Assembly: GCA_040398465.1 (NCBI GenBank)
Contig: JBBAUA010000002.1
Location: forward strand, 1 to 64,000
Length of the DNA: 64,000 nucleotides
Direction of reading: 5' to 3'
DNA from: UBA7672 sp040398465
GTDB lineage: Bacteria; Pseudomonadota; Alphaproteobacteria; Caulobacterales; Hyphomonadaceae
The notes beneath the pieces were generated by a model that saw only the letters and a list, made by a program, of their open reading frames with translations, was not told the DNA's origin and made no database searches. Of the stretch, positions 34,562-43,314 are shown piece after piece. Position 1 is the first letter of the stretch. The number at the start of each line of letters is the position of its first letter. The translations under genes and the position numbers were made by a program.

Positions 34562-35113
34562 ATGAGTCACGCGCTGCAGCCCCATTCCGATTCGCCGCGG
34601 CTTCCCGTGGATGGGCTGGCGGCCGAGGCGCGCCGCAAGTCCGGTGGAAAGCTTGAACTGGTGTACCGGCTGAACGGCGAGCTCGAGGCGCTGCTGATCC
34701 CCGAGCTGTCAAACCCTAGCCGTGCGGATGAACTCTGGAAGCATACCTGTTTCGAGATCTTCATCCTGAAGGCGGATGCGCCGGGTTATGTCGAATTCAA
34801 CTTCGCGCCGACGGGGCAGTGGGCGGCCTACAGTTTCCGCAGCCGGCGGTCTGGCATGCGGAATATCGTGCAAGTCGGCGAAGCGCCGATAGGGACGATG
34901 ATGTTCGGCCGACAGTTTGTGCTGAAGGCAGAGCTGGATCTTTCGGGCGTCGAAGGGCTGCCTCCGGCGGATGCGCCGTTGCGCGCTGCGATCAGCACGG
35001 TGATCGAAGCAGCGGATGGGCGGAAAGCCTACTGGGCTGTTCAGCATCCGGAAGGGAATCCGGACTTCCATGCGCCCGAAGGATTCGTCATCGACCTGCC
35101 AGCGCCGGAGTGA
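34562..35113 (+). CDS. DOMON-like domain protein
   Basis: A 183-residue protein resembling the DOMON-like (CBM9-related) family: LWKHTCFEIFILK, YVEFNFAPTGQWAAYSFRSRR, and FGRQFVLKAELDLSGV. In these proteins the fold binds heme or sugar. No signal peptide is visible, so it may be cytoplasmic. It lies 32 bp after the cytochrome gene and 8 bp before the NamZ-like gene on the same strand, so all three may be cotranscribed. The role is not established. Confidence 0.68.
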   Translation: MSHALQPHSDSPRLPVDGLAAEARRKSGGKLELVYRLNGELEALLIPELSNPSRADELWKHTCFEIFILKADAPGYVEFNFAPTGQWAAYSFRSRRSGMRNIVQVGEAPIGTMMFGRQFVLKAELDLSGVEGLPPADAPLRAAISTVIEAADGRKAYWAVQHPEGNPDFHAPEGFVIDLPAPE

Positions 35114-35121
35114 GGACAGAC

Positions 35122-36348
35122 ATGCCAAGTTCTGGGGCCATGAAGTTTGGCATCGACAGGCTGATTGCTGACGCGTCGCTGCGTGCGCCGCTGAAGGGCA
35201 AGCGCGTGGCGCTGGTGGCGCATCCCGCTTCGGTGACGGCTGACCTGACGCATTCGCTGGATGCGCTGGCGGCGTGTGGCGACGTGCGCGTGACGGCGGC
35301 GTTCGGGCCGCAGCACGGCATGCGCGGCGACAAGCAGGACAACATGATCGAGAGCCCGGATTTTACCGATCCGTTGCACGGCATTCCGGTTTTCAGCCTG
35401 TATGGCGAAGGGCGCCGCCCTACAGGCCAGATGATGAGCACGTTCGATACTGTGCTCGTTGATCTGCAGGATGTGGGGTGTCGAATCTACACATTCATCA
35501 CCACGCTGCTCTACGTGATCGAGGCGGCGGCTGAGCATGGCAAGGAAGTCTGGGTGCTGGATCGGCCGAACCCGATCGGGCGGCCGGTGGAGGGACTCAC
35601 GCTGCGCGACGGGTGGGAGAGTTTTGTCGGCGCCGGACCGATACCGATGCGGCATGGGCTGACGCTTGGCGAGTTGGGCAAGTGGTTCGTCGATCACTTC
35701 AAGCTCGATGTGAAGTATCGCGTGATCGAGATGGAAGGCTATCAACCGGACGAAGGTCCGGGCTTTGGCTGGCCCCTGCATGAGCGGACCTGGGTGAACC
35801 CCAGCCCAAATGCGCCGAACCTCTGGATGGCGCGGGCGTATGCCGGGACCGTCATGATCGAGGGCGCGACGCTGTCCGAGGGGCGCGGGACGACGCGGCC
35901 GCTGGAACTATTCGGCGCGCCGGACACCGACGCCAAGCGCGTGATTGCGGAGATGCAGAGCTTTGCGCCCGAATGGGTGAAAGGTTGCCGGCTGCGCGAT
36001 TGCTGGTTCGAGCCGACGTTCCACAAGCACATGAAACAGCTGTGCAATGGCGTGCAGATCCATACGGAAGATCCGAGCTACGATCACGAGGCCTTCAAGC
36101 CGTGGCGCCTACAGGCGCTGGGCTTCAAGGCGATCCGCAGGCTGTATCCGCAGTATGACCTCTGGCGTGGGCTCGACTTCAAATACGAGTACACGAATGG
36201 CGAGCTGGCCATCGACGTGATCAATGGAGGCAAGCAGCTGCGCGAATGGGTCGACGATCCGGACAGCACGGCGTCCGATCTGGACGCGATCACCATTCCA
36301 GATGAGCAGGCCTGGATCGCCGCACGGAAGCCGTACTTGCTCTACTGA
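35122..36348 (+). CDS. DUF1343 protein, NamZ-like exo-N-acetylmuramidase
   Basis: A 408-residue protein of the DUF1343 family, whose characterised member NamZ removes N-acetylmuramic acid from the non-reducing end of cell-wall glycans. Family segments include VLVDLQDVGCRIYTFITTLL, VWVLDRPNPIGG-like (VLDRPNPIGRPVEG), EGATLSEGRGTTRPLELFG, and HTEDPSYDHEAFKPW. No signal peptide follows from ATG 35122 (GAGGA just upstream), so it would act on cytosolic or imported muropeptides; ATG 35140 is an alternative. No MurNAc kinase, lactyl etherase or uptake gene is adjacent, unlike Bacillus and Bacteroidetes recycling clusters, so the pathway context is open. Confidence 0.8.
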   Translation: MPSSGAMKFGIDRLIADASLRAPLKGKRVALVAHPASVTADLTHSLDALAACGDVRVTAAFGPQHGMRGDKQDNMIESPDFTDPLHGIPVFSLYGEGRRPTGQMMSTFDTVLVDLQDVGCRIYTFITTLLYVIEAAAEHGKEVWVLDRPNPIGRPVEGLTLRDGWESFVGAGPIPMRHGLTLGELGKWFVDHFKLDVKYRVIEMEGYQPDEGPGFGWPLHERTWVNPSPNAPNLWMARAYAGTVMIEGATLSEGRGTTRPLELFGAPDTDAKRVIAEMQSFAPEWVKGCRLRDCWFEPTFHKHMKQLCNGVQIHTEDPSYDHEAFKPWRLQALGFKAIRRLYPQYDLWRGLDFKYEYTNGELAIDVINGGKQLREWVDDPDSTASDLDAITIPDEQAWIAARKPYLLY

Positions 36349-36391
36349 GCGTTCGCTCACATAGTGCGCTCGGCCAGAACTGGAGCGCAAT

Positions 36392-37258
36392 TTGAGTGGT
36401 GTCGATTATCTCGCGCCTGCAAGTGTTGCCGATGCCGTAAGCGCGCTGCGCGCATCGGCGGGATCGGCGAGGCTGATGGCCGGCGGCACGGACCTTCTGG
36501 TGCAGATGCGTGGCGGGCGGACGAAGCCGCAGGTGGTGATCGATCTCAAGCGCATACCGGGACTCATGGCGATTCGCTCCGAAGGTGGCGGTTTCTTGAT
36601 CGGCGCCGCTACCTCGGGCGCGACGTTAGGCGAGCATGAGGCGCTGAAGGCGGCGTGGCCGGGCGTGGTCGAGGCGGCGAACCTGATCGGCTCGACACAG
36701 GTTCAGGGCCGGGCGAGTCTTGGCGGTAATCTCTGCAACGCGTCTCCAGCGGCGGATAGTGTTCCAGCGCTGATCGCGGCGGGCGCGGTGTGCGTGATCG
36801 AGGGGCCGGGTGGCTCGCGAGAGGTGGCGGTAGAGAAGGTGCAAACGGGGCCGGGCAAGACGACGCTGGCGGACGACGAGATATTGGTGGCGTTCAGGTT
36901 GCCCGCAAGGACGGCGCGGTCGAGCGATGCGTATCTGCGGCTTATCCCACGGACTGAGATGGACATCGCGGTTGTTGGCGTCGGCGTTAGCCTGACGCTG
37001 GATGCGGGGGGCGTTTGCACCGCTGCACGTGTGAGCGTGGGCGCCGTGGCGCCGACGTGCCTGCTGGTGGAAGCAGCGGGTGCGGCGCTTGTTGGAACGA
37101 CGCTCGATGATGCGGCGTTGGCAACGATGGAGGCGGCTGTTGCGGGGGCCTGCAGGCCGATCAGCGACAAGCGCGGCACGGCGGAATACCGGACGAAGGT
37201 TGCCTGCGTGCTTGCAAGGCGCGCGGCATTGATTGCCAGGGACAGGGCCAACGCATGA
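36392..37258 (+). CDS. Molybdenum hydroxylase, FAD subunit (CoxM/XdhB-like)
   Basis: A 288-residue FAD-binding subunit that passes electrons from the iron-sulfur subunit to the final acceptor. The flavin motifs are AGGTDLLVQMRGG (about residues 29-41) and the second loop TLGGNLCNASPAAD. The start is TTG at 36392: GGAG lies 5 nt upstream and the reading frame begins SGVDYLAPASVADAV as in homologues. Gene order FAD, FeS, Mo matches coxMSL, although the substrate of this enzyme is not shown. It is joined to the next gene by an ATGA overlap. Confidence 0.9.
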   Translation: MSGVDYLAPASVADAVSALRASAGSARLMAGGTDLLVQMRGGRTKPQVVIDLKRIPGLMAIRSEGGGFLIGAATSGATLGEHEALKAAWPGVVEAANLIGSTQVQGRASLGGNLCNASPAADSVPALIAAGAVCVIEGPGGSREVAVEKVQTGPGKTTLADDEILVAFRLPARTARSSDAYLRLIPRTEMDIAVVGVGVSLTLDAGGVCTAARVSVGAVAPTCLLVEAAGAALVGTTLDDAALATMEAAVAGACRPISDKRGTAEYRTKVACVLARRAALIARDRANA

Positions 37259-37743
37259 GTCGGATGGTTGTAAACGCGACGGTGAATGGCGAGCCGGTGG
37301 AGTTTCTCGTCGGCGGCGGCCAGTCGCTGCTGGATGCGCTGCGCGATGAGCTGCGGCTGACGGGCAGCAAGGAAGGTTGCGGCACGGGCGATTGTGGCGC
37401 GTGCTCGGTGATCGTCGATGGCCGGCTGGTGTGCGCTTGCCTGATGCTCGCGCCCGAGGCTGAAGGGACGCGGATCGAGACGATCGAGGGGCTTGCTGAC
37501 AATGGGCATCTGCATCCGCTTCAGCATCAGTTTCTCGAGCAGGCGGCGCTTCAGTGTGGGTTCTGCACGCCGGGTCTGCTGATGGCGTCGAAGGCGCTGC
37601 TGGATCGCAATCCGGATCCGACGGAGACGGAGGTGCGGTACTGGCTGGCCGGGAATATGTGCAGGTGTACCGGTTACGACAAGGTTGTGCGCGCCGTGAT
37701 GGATGCAGCGGCGGACCTGCGTCAGGCGGAGAAGCCGAGATGA
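37255..37743 (+). CDS. Molybdenum hydroxylase, 2Fe-2S subunit (CoxS/XdhC-like)
   Basis: A 162-residue protein with two [2Fe-2S] clusters. The plant-type N-terminal cluster is in GCGTGDCGACSV with a later Cys in LVCAC; the second cluster is in CGFCTPG and MCRCTGY. It relays electrons from the molybdenum centre to FAD. It overlaps both neighbours by ATGA, so the three subunits are translationally coupled. Confidence 0.95.
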   Translation: MSRMVVNATVNGEPVEFLVGGGQSLLDALRDELRLTGSKEGCGTGDCGACSVIVDGRLVCACLMLAPEAEGTRIETIEGLADNGHLHPLQHQFLEQAALQCGFCTPGLLMASKALLDRNPDPTETEVRYWLAGNMCRCTGYDKVVRAVMDAAADLRQAEKPR

Positions 37744-40010
37744 GCGATGGCAATCAGGGCGGCGTGAATCTGAAGGTCGTCGGCCAACGGCCGATCAGGC
37801 CCGATGGCGTGGACAAGGTGACCGGCCGGGCGCAGTTCGGCGCGGACTTTCACTTGCCGGGCATGCTGGTGGGGCGGATCAAGCGCAGTCCGCATGCACA
37901 TGCGCGGATCGTTTCGATCGACACGAGTGCGGCGGAGAAACTGCCAGGCGTGAAGGCAATCGTCACGAGTGCGGACTTCGATGCGGGCGCGGCAGGCGAA
38001 GTCGAGGCGGGCGAGAGCCATGCAGCGATGAAGGAAGTCGCCGCCAACTGTCTGGCGCGTGGCAAGGTGCTTTATCAGGGCCATGCGGTGGCGGCTGTGG
38101 CCGCGACGCAGCCGGAGATCGCGGCTGAGGCGCTGGACCTGATCGAGGTCACCTACGAGGTGTTGCCGCATGTGATCGATGTCGAGGCGGCGATGGCGGC
38201 GGATGCGCCGGTGCTGCACGACGACATGTTCACGAAGGGCGTTACGCCTAAGCCGGGCAAGGCGTCCAACGTCGCCGCTAAGCATTTGATGGGACGTGGG
38301 GATGTTGCGGCCGCTTTCAAGTCTGCGGACGTGATTGTCGAGGGGCGGTACGAAACCGCGGCTGTGCACCAGGGCTATGTCGAGCCGCATGCGTGCGTGG
38401 CCTCGTGGGGCGCGGATGGGCAGAGCACGATCTGGTGTTCGAGCCAGGGGCAGTTCCTTGTCCGCGCGATGGTGGCGAAAATTCTCAACATGCCGCTGTC
38501 GGACATCAAGGTGACCCCGGCTGAGATCGGCGGCGGGTTCGGCGGCAAGACGACAGTGTATCTGGAGCCTGTGGCGCTGGCGTTGTCGCGCAAGTGCGGG
38601 CGGCCGGTGAAGATCGTGATGTCGCGCGAGGAAGTGTTTCTCGCGAGCGGGCCGACATCGGGCGCCGTGATGGATGTGCGGCTGGCGGCGACGAAGGCTG
38701 GCAAGATTACCGGCGCAGAGATGACGCTGAGGTATCAGGCGGGCGCGTTCCAGGGATCGCCGGTGAATCTTGGCATGATGACCGCGTTTGCCTGTTACGA
38801 TGTCGAGGCGTTGGCGCTGACGGGGTATGACGTCGTCAGCAACCGGCCGAAGGTTGCGGCCTATCGGGCGCCGGGGGCGCCTATGGCGGCGTTTGCGGTC
38901 GAGAGCGCGATCGATGATCTGGCGATGAAGCTGGACATGGATCCGATCGACCTGCGTTTGTTGAACGCTGTGCGTGATGGCGCGAAGACGGTTTATGGCG
39001 CGACGGTGCGATACTCCGCGCTGGTCGAGACGCTGGAGGCGATCAAGGCGTCGCCGCATTATCAGACGCCGGTTGGCAAGGGTCAGGCGCGCGGCGTGGC
39101 GGCGGGTTTCTGGTTCAATGTCGGCGGCGAGAGTTCGGCTGCCGTCCACGTCGACGAGGATGGCGGCGTCACGGTGGTGTCGAGCAATCCCGATATCGGC
39201 GGGTCGCGGGCGTCGATGGCGATGATGGCGGCGGAGACGCTTGGGCTGCCGATCGAGCGCGTTCGGTGCACGGTCGCGGACACGACATCAATTGGATATT
39301 CCGGTTCGACGGGCGGGAGCCGGGTCACGTTTGCGACCGGGATGGCGGTGGTGGAGGCGGCGCAGAAAGTTGTCGCCGACTTGAAGCGTCGTGCGGCGCA
39401 GACATGGGAATGCGATGTCGCGATGGTTGAGTGGAAGGATGGCGTGGCGACATGCACGGATCCTTTGAAGGATGTGAAGCCGCTGTCGATGAAGGCGATC
39501 GCTGGAAAATCGGCGAAAACGGGCGGGCCGATTGCGGCTGAGGTGTCGTTGAATGCACAGGGCGCAGCGGCTGGATTCGGCGTGCATGTGTGCGATCTGG
39601 AGATCGATGCGGAGACGGGGCGGACGACTGTGGTTCGGTATACGGCTGCGCAGGATGTCGGGCGGGCGATCCATCCGGCTTATGTCGAGGGGCAGCTTCA
39701 GGGTGGCGCGGCGCAGGGAATCGGGTGGGCGCTGAATGAGGAGTATGTGTACGGAAAGTCCGGGCTGCTCGAGAATGCCGGCTTCCTGGATTACCGGATG
39801 CCGGTGGCCTCGGACCTGCCGATGATCGACACGATCCTGATCGAGACGAAGCCGAACCCGCGTCATCCGTATGGGGCGAAGGGTGTTGGGGAAGTTCCGA
39901 TTGTGCCGCCGCTGGCTGCGGTCTCGAATGCGGTGAGCCGGATTGTGGGCAAGCGGATGACGTCGCTGCCGATGTCGCCGGCCAAGGTGCTGGCCGAGAT
40001 GGCCAAGTAG
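37740..40010 (+). CDS. Molybdenum hydroxylase, molybdopterin subunit (xanthine dehydrogenase family)
   Basis: A 756-residue catalytic subunit that binds molybdenum with a cytosine dinucleotide or related cofactor. Signatures: GQRPIRPDGVDKVTGRAQFGADF at the N-terminus in place of a signal peptide, EIGGGFGGKTTVYLEP (cofactor loop), and YRAPGAPMAAFAVES. The catalytic Glu is expected in GAKGVGEVPIV near the C-terminus. The loop AYRAPGAP differs from the AYRCSFR of form I CO dehydrogenase and resembles hydroxybenzoyl-CoA reductase/xanthine dehydrogenase members, so CO oxidation is not supported. The substrate is unknown; no transporter or pathway gene is adjacent. Confidence 0.92.
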   Translation: MSDGNQGGVNLKVVGQRPIRPDGVDKVTGRAQFGADFHLPGMLVGRIKRSPHAHARIVSIDTSAAEKLPGVKAIVTSADFDAGAAGEVEAGESHAAMKEVAANCLARGKVLYQGHAVAAVAATQPEIAAEALDLIEVTYEVLPHVIDVEAAMAADAPVLHDDMFTKGVTPKPGKASNVAAKHLMGRGDVAAAFKSADVIVEGRYETAAVHQGYVEPHACVASWGADGQSTIWCSSQGQFLVRAMVAKILNMPLSDIKVTPAEIGGGFGGKTTVYLEPVALALSRKCGRPVKIVMSREEVFLASGPTSGAVMDVRLAATKAGKITGAEMTLRYQAGAFQGSPVNLGMMTAFACYDVEALALTGYDVVSNRPKVAAYRAPGAPMAAFAVESAIDDLAMKLDMDPIDLRLLNAVRDGAKTVYGATVRYSALVETLEAIKASPHYQTPVGKGQARGVAAGFWFNVGGESSAAVHVDEDGGVTVVSSNPDIGGSRASMAMMAAETLGLPIERVRCTVADTTSIGYSGSTGGSRVTFATGMAVVEAAQKVVADLKRRAAQTWECDVAMVEWKDGVATCTDPLKDVKPLSMKAIAGKSAKTGGPIAAEVSLNAQGAAAGFGVHVCDLEIDAETGRTTVVRYTAAQDVGRAIHPAYVEGQLQGGAAQGIGWALNEEYVYGKSGLLENAGFLDYRMPVASDLPMIDTILIETKPNPRHPYGAKGVGEVPIVPPLAAVSNAVSRIVGKRMTSLPMSPAKVLAEMAK

Positions 40011-40259
40011 TTGCCGCGGGTTACATCGATCTCCGGACGGGTTGCGGATTTTACCTGCGGGGTGAGCGCGTTCGAGGTTGAGGCGCGGACGGTGCGCGCC
40101 TTGATGCGCGAGCTGGAGGCGCGGTTTCCTGGGTTGGGGGAGTTCGTCGAGGACCAGATGGCGCTGGCGATCGATGGAGAAATTTTCCAGGATGCGCTGG
40201 GAGTAGAGATCGGCGCGGACAGCGAGATCGTGCTGATACCGAAGATCGCTGGGGGATAG
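40011..40259 (+). CDS. MoaD/ThiS-like sulfur carrier
   Basis: An 82-residue ubiquitin-like protein ending in Gly-Gly (IAGG), the tail adenylated in MoaD. It starts with TTG immediately after the stop of the molybdopterin subunit (TAG then TTG, no spacer). The strand pattern VEARTVRALMRELEARFPGL is that of MoaD/ThiS. It may supply sulfur to the molybdopterin cofactor of the hydroxylase in the same operon, or be a standalone MoaD paralogue. The TTG start is plausible but its ribosome-binding site lies within the previous gene and is weak. Confidence 0.68.
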   Translation: MPRVTSISGRVADFTCGVSAFEVEARTVRALMRELEARFPGLGEFVEDQMALAIDGEIFQDALGVEIGADSEIVLIPKIAGG

Positions 40260-40403
40260 GCGCGCGGGCGCGATCCCAGCCGCCGGGCGGCGGGGTTGGT
40301 GTGTTTGGGGCGCGTGCGCTGGTTCGGCGGGCGCTATTCTATGCCGCGCTGGCGGAGGACTCGCGACTCGCGTGTGCGCGCACTTGGCGCGGCTGGTGGA
40401 TGT

Positions 40404-40443
40404 CTGCGCTGTGCGCAGGACTGGACCCCGGCCTTCGCCGGGG
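40404..40443. repeat. REP-like double palindrome
   Basis: CTGCGC-TGT-GCGCAG (40404-40418) is followed 7 bp later by CCCCGGC-CTTC-GCCGGGG (40426-40443 including the loop). The second has 7-bp perfect arms and a 4-nt loop. The arrangement resembles repetitive extragenic palindromes. Whether it is dispersed elsewhere in the genome cannot be checked here. Confidence 0.5.
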
Positions 40444-40795
40444 ACGCGGACCTTTTACGCTTCCATTGCAGAGGTGCATCAGCAACGGAGATCGTCGGCG
40501 CCAGGCCGCGAATGACTCCGTGGGTGGAGTGGGCTTTCTTCTGGAGATGAACGCCGGACGTCGCCTGGGGCAGGGCGGAGGTTTCGGACTGCGTGTGCCA
40601 ATCACGCGGTCTGATCCTCAGCCACATCTGGAGCGTTGTCGTGGCGCCTTGCACGAGGCTCACGAAAAGCATCAGCACCGCATCGATCCAGCGATCGAGA
40701 GGCGGCGGGGTCACTACTCCGTAGGATGCGGTTCGTGCTCGTGTCATGCGGGGCATTATAAGTCAGCAACTTCCCCCGCGGATTTGGCGCCACTG

Positions 40796-40885
40796 TTTCC
40801 GCCAAAGTTTTCGGGGAAGTCGCTGAAATCGCGGCCGAAGTTTTTTGAGTTTCCCCCAAACGCGAACAACGGTTTTCCCCCAAAC
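40796..40885. repeat. Short direct repeats TTTCCCCCAAAC
   Basis: Two exact copies of the 12-mer at 40850-40861 and 40874-40885 (24 bp apart) and a degenerate copy TTTCCGCCAAAG at 40796-40807. They lie just beyond the tRNA-Leu 3' end. On the minus strand they read GTTTGGGGGAAA. Confidence 0.4.
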
Positions 40886-40926
40886 TCGGCGCCGACTGAG
40901 GCAGCGTCTGCGCTTTCCGGGAGGCT

Positions 40927-41009
40927 TGGTGCGGGTGGAGGGACTCGAACCCCCACGGTTGCCCGCTGGTACCTAAAACCAGTGCGTCTACCAATTCCGC
41001 CACACCCGC
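40927..41009 (-). tRNA. tRNA-Leu(UAG)
   Basis: An 83-nt class II tRNA on the minus strand. The acceptor pairs GCGGGTG (5' side, ending at 41009) with CACCCGC, then discriminator A and encoded CCA at 40927-40929. The anticodon loop TTTAGGT has UAG (Leu). The T-arm GGGGGTTCGAGTCCC and a short variable arm are present. Confidence 0.95.
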
Positions 41010-41064
41010 GCGCAGCAAGGGCGGGTGATAATTGGGTTGGGGAGGAAAGGCCAGTGGGTGGCGC

Positions 41065-41547
41065 TCAGCCCGCGGCGGCGGCCTTGAGGGCGGCGACGTC
41101 GAGTTTCTGCATGCTCATGAAGGCTGCTGTGACACGTTCGCGGGCGGTGTTGTCGCCTCCGCCCATGACCTGTTCGAGGATGGTGGGGATGACCTGCCAG
41201 GAAACGCCGAAGCGATCCTTCAGCCAGCCGCATTGGCTGGGCTTGCCGCCGCCGACGAGGAGGTTGTCCCAGTAGTGGTCGACCTCTTCCTGTGTGTCGC
41301 AGTGGATCTGGAAGGAGACGGCTTCGGTCTGGGGGAACATCGGGCCGCCGTTTATCGCCATGAAGTCCTGGCCCATGATCGTTGCGCTGGCGGCCATAAC
41401 GTCGCCCTTCTTCGTGCCGAACGAGCTGTCGGCGGCGTGGCGCTGGATGGCGCCCATGCGGGAATTAGGCAGGAGGGAGGTGTAGAGCTGCAGCGCCTCC
41501 TCGGCCTCGGCGTTGAGCCAGAGGCAGGTGGTGAGGGTGTTCTTCAA
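41065..41547 (-). CDS. VOC-family protein, PhnB/YjdN type
   Basis: A 160-residue protein of the vicinal oxygen chelate fold, with the 3-demethylubiquinone-9 3-methyltransferase-like (PhnB) layout: TTCLWLNAEAEEALQLYTSLLP, FMAINGGPMF, and KPSQCGWLKDRFGVSWQVIP. The TTG start at 41547 is preceded by GGAGG 6 nt upstream and directly begins the conserved KNTLTTCLW strand; the longer ATG frame to 41778 adds a non-homologous extension. It is a single gene without operon partners. Enzymatic role is not defined for this family. Confidence 0.82.
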   Translation of the reverse strand: MKNTLTTCLWLNAEAEEALQLYTSLLPNSRMGAIQRHAADSSFGTKKGDVMAASATIMGQDFMAINGGPMFPQTEAVSFQIHCDTQEEVDHYWDNLLVGGGKPSQCGWLKDRFGVSWQVIPTILEQVMGGGDNTARERVTAAFMSMQKLDVAALKAAAAG

Positions 41548-41804
41548 GGGAGCCTCCGGTAGCTGAGTTCCATCTGTAAGGCCGAATATGCGCCCGTTTC
41601 GTTGCAAGGACGTGCGGGCGCCTGGGTTTCCGACAGGGCCGGAACGAAGGTCCGGACTTGTAAACCATAGGCAGGGTGCAGCGGCCTGTTCAGGCCGAAT
41701 CCGCGCATGGACAGGCCCTCCGGGGGTGTGTAAGACGACCCCCTTTCCCGCCCGGCGATGGCCGCAGGCGGGTCTCAACCATTATGCCTGGCAGGGTTCG
41801 CGCG

Positions 41805-43139
41805 ATGAACGTCACAGAGACGAAATCGGAAGGTCTTTCGCGGGAGTTCCGCGTTTCCATCCCGAAGGGCGATCTGAACGCGAAATTCAACGCCAAGATC
41901 ACCGAACTCCAGCCGAAAATGAACCTGAAGGGCTTCCGTCCCGGCAAGGTGCCGGCGGCGCACATCAAGAAGATGTACGGCAAGTCGATCATGGGCGACC
42001 TGGTGAACGATCTTGTCCAGGAGACGTCCGACAAGGCCCTGGCCGAGAAGGCGCTGCGCCCGGCTTCGCGCCCGTCGATCCAGCTGACGTCCGACCAGGA
42101 AAAGCTGATCAATGGTGAGGCTGACCTCGACTATTCGATCGCGCTTGAGATCATGCCGGAGTTCGAACCGACGGATATCTCCACCATCTCGATCGAGCGG
42201 ATGGTTGCCGAGATTCCGGAAGAGGAAGTCCAGGAGTCGCTGCAGCGGCTGGCTGACAACAACAAGGCCTACGAGACCAAAGAGGGCAAGGCCGAGAACG
42301 GTGACGCGGTCGTGATCGACTTTGTCGGTTCGATCGACGGCGAGAAGTTCGATGGCGGCGCCGCCGAGGGCCATACGCTGGTGCTGGGTTCGGGCCGGTT
42401 CATTCCGGGCTTCGAGGAGCAGCTGATCGGCGCGTCGGCCGGCGAGGATGTGAAGGTCAACGTCAAGTTCCCGGACGAGTACCAGGCCGAGAACCTGAAG
42501 GGCAAAGACGCGCTCTTCGAGGTGAAGGTTCACGAAGTGAAGGGTCCTAAGGACGTCGAGATCAATGATGAGTTCGCCAAGACGCTGGGCCTCGAAGGGC
42601 TCGACGCACTGAAGGACGCGATCAAGGCGCAGATTTCGGGCGAGCTGGGCTTTGCGACGCGCCAGCAGGTGAAGCGCGTGCTTCTCGATGCGCTGGACGA
42701 GCGCCATTCCTTCGACCTGCCGCCGCTGATGGTGAAGGCCGAGTTCGAGCAGATCTGGTCGCAGTTCGAAGCCGAGAAGAAGGCAGGCCGCCTGTCTGAA
42801 GAGGACAAGAGCAAGTCGGACGAGGAGCTGCGCGCCGAATACCAGAAGATCGCCGAGCGCCGCGTGCGCCTTGGCCTGGTGCTCGCCGAGATCGGCCGCC
42901 GCGCCGACGTGCAGATCACCAATGAAGAGCTGGTCCGCGCCCTGCGTCAGGAAGCCTCGCGCTATCCGGGACAGGAGAAGCAGGTGATCGAGTTCTACAC
43001 CAAGAACCAGAACGCCATGGCCCAGCTGCGCGCGCCGATTTACGAGGAGAAGGTTGTCGACCACATCCTCGAAAAGGCGACCGTGACGGACAAGGCGGTT
43101 AGCCGCGAAGTGCTGATGAAGGAAATCGGGGACGAGTAG
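41805..43139 (+). CDS. tig: Trigger factor, ribosome-associated chaperone and prolyl isomerase
   Basis: A 444-residue chaperone that binds nascent chains at the ribosome exit. The N-terminal ribosome-binding domain has the signature GFRPGKVP (about residues 45-52). The FKBP prolyl isomerase domain runs over about 160-245 (VVIDFVGSIDGEKFDGG, FIPGFEEQL). The remainder is the helical substrate cradle. ATG 41805 is chosen because homologues begin near MNVTETKSEGL and AGGG is nearby. It precedes clpP and clpX, the conserved alphaproteobacterial order. Confidence 0.96.
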   Translation: MNVTETKSEGLSREFRVSIPKGDLNAKFNAKITELQPKMNLKGFRPGKVPAAHIKKMYGKSIMGDLVNDLVQETSDKALAEKALRPASRPSIQLTSDQEKLINGEADLDYSIALEIMPEFEPTDISTISIERMVAEIPEEEVQESLQRLADNNKAYETKEGKAENGDAVVIDFVGSIDGEKFDGGAAEGHTLVLGSGRFIPGFEEQLIGASAGEDVKVNVKFPDEYQAENLKGKDALFEVKVHEVKGPKDVEINDEFAKTLGLEGLDALKDAIKAQISGELGFATRQQVKRVLLDALDERHSFDLPPLMVKAEFEQIWSQFEAEKKAGRLSEEDKSKSDEELRAEYQKIAERRVRLGLVLAEIGRRADVQITNEELVRALRQEASRYPGQEKQVIEFYTKNQNAMAQLRAPIYEEKVVDHILEKATVTDKAVSREVLMKEIGDE

Positions 43140-43314
43140 TCGCCCCCATTTTCTTCGATCCAGCTATCAATACCTGGTTTAACTGACGAATTGCTGTGGA
43201 CGGGGGTGGGGGGACTTGCGCCCGGGCATCCGCGTTCGGATATTGTTAGTCCAATCCGTGATTTGAGTCTCACCGGCCCCGGCTTGTGGGGCTGCCTTAG
43301 AAAGAACCCTCGCA

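Larger units (their letters stand above)
40260..40926. other. Gene-free stretch of about 670 bp with palindromes and direct repeats
   Basis: No convincing gene. The region holds a pair of GC palindromes (40404-40443) and near-identical TTTCCCCCAAA motifs at 40850 and 40874. A minus-strand frame from 40756 with a TATAAT just before it has no family match and continues into repeat sequence; I do not call it. Confidence 0.6.

Noticed and set aside
40334..40756. Minus-strand frame beginning just after a TATAAT in the gene-free stretch
   Set aside because: No family match and it runs through the palindromic repeat. A leaderless start is possible, but evidence is insufficient to call a gene.
40602..41018. 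Minus-strand frame covering the tRNA-Leu
   Set aside because: Its N-terminus (GVAELVDALVLG) is the translated tRNA sequence, a common artefact.
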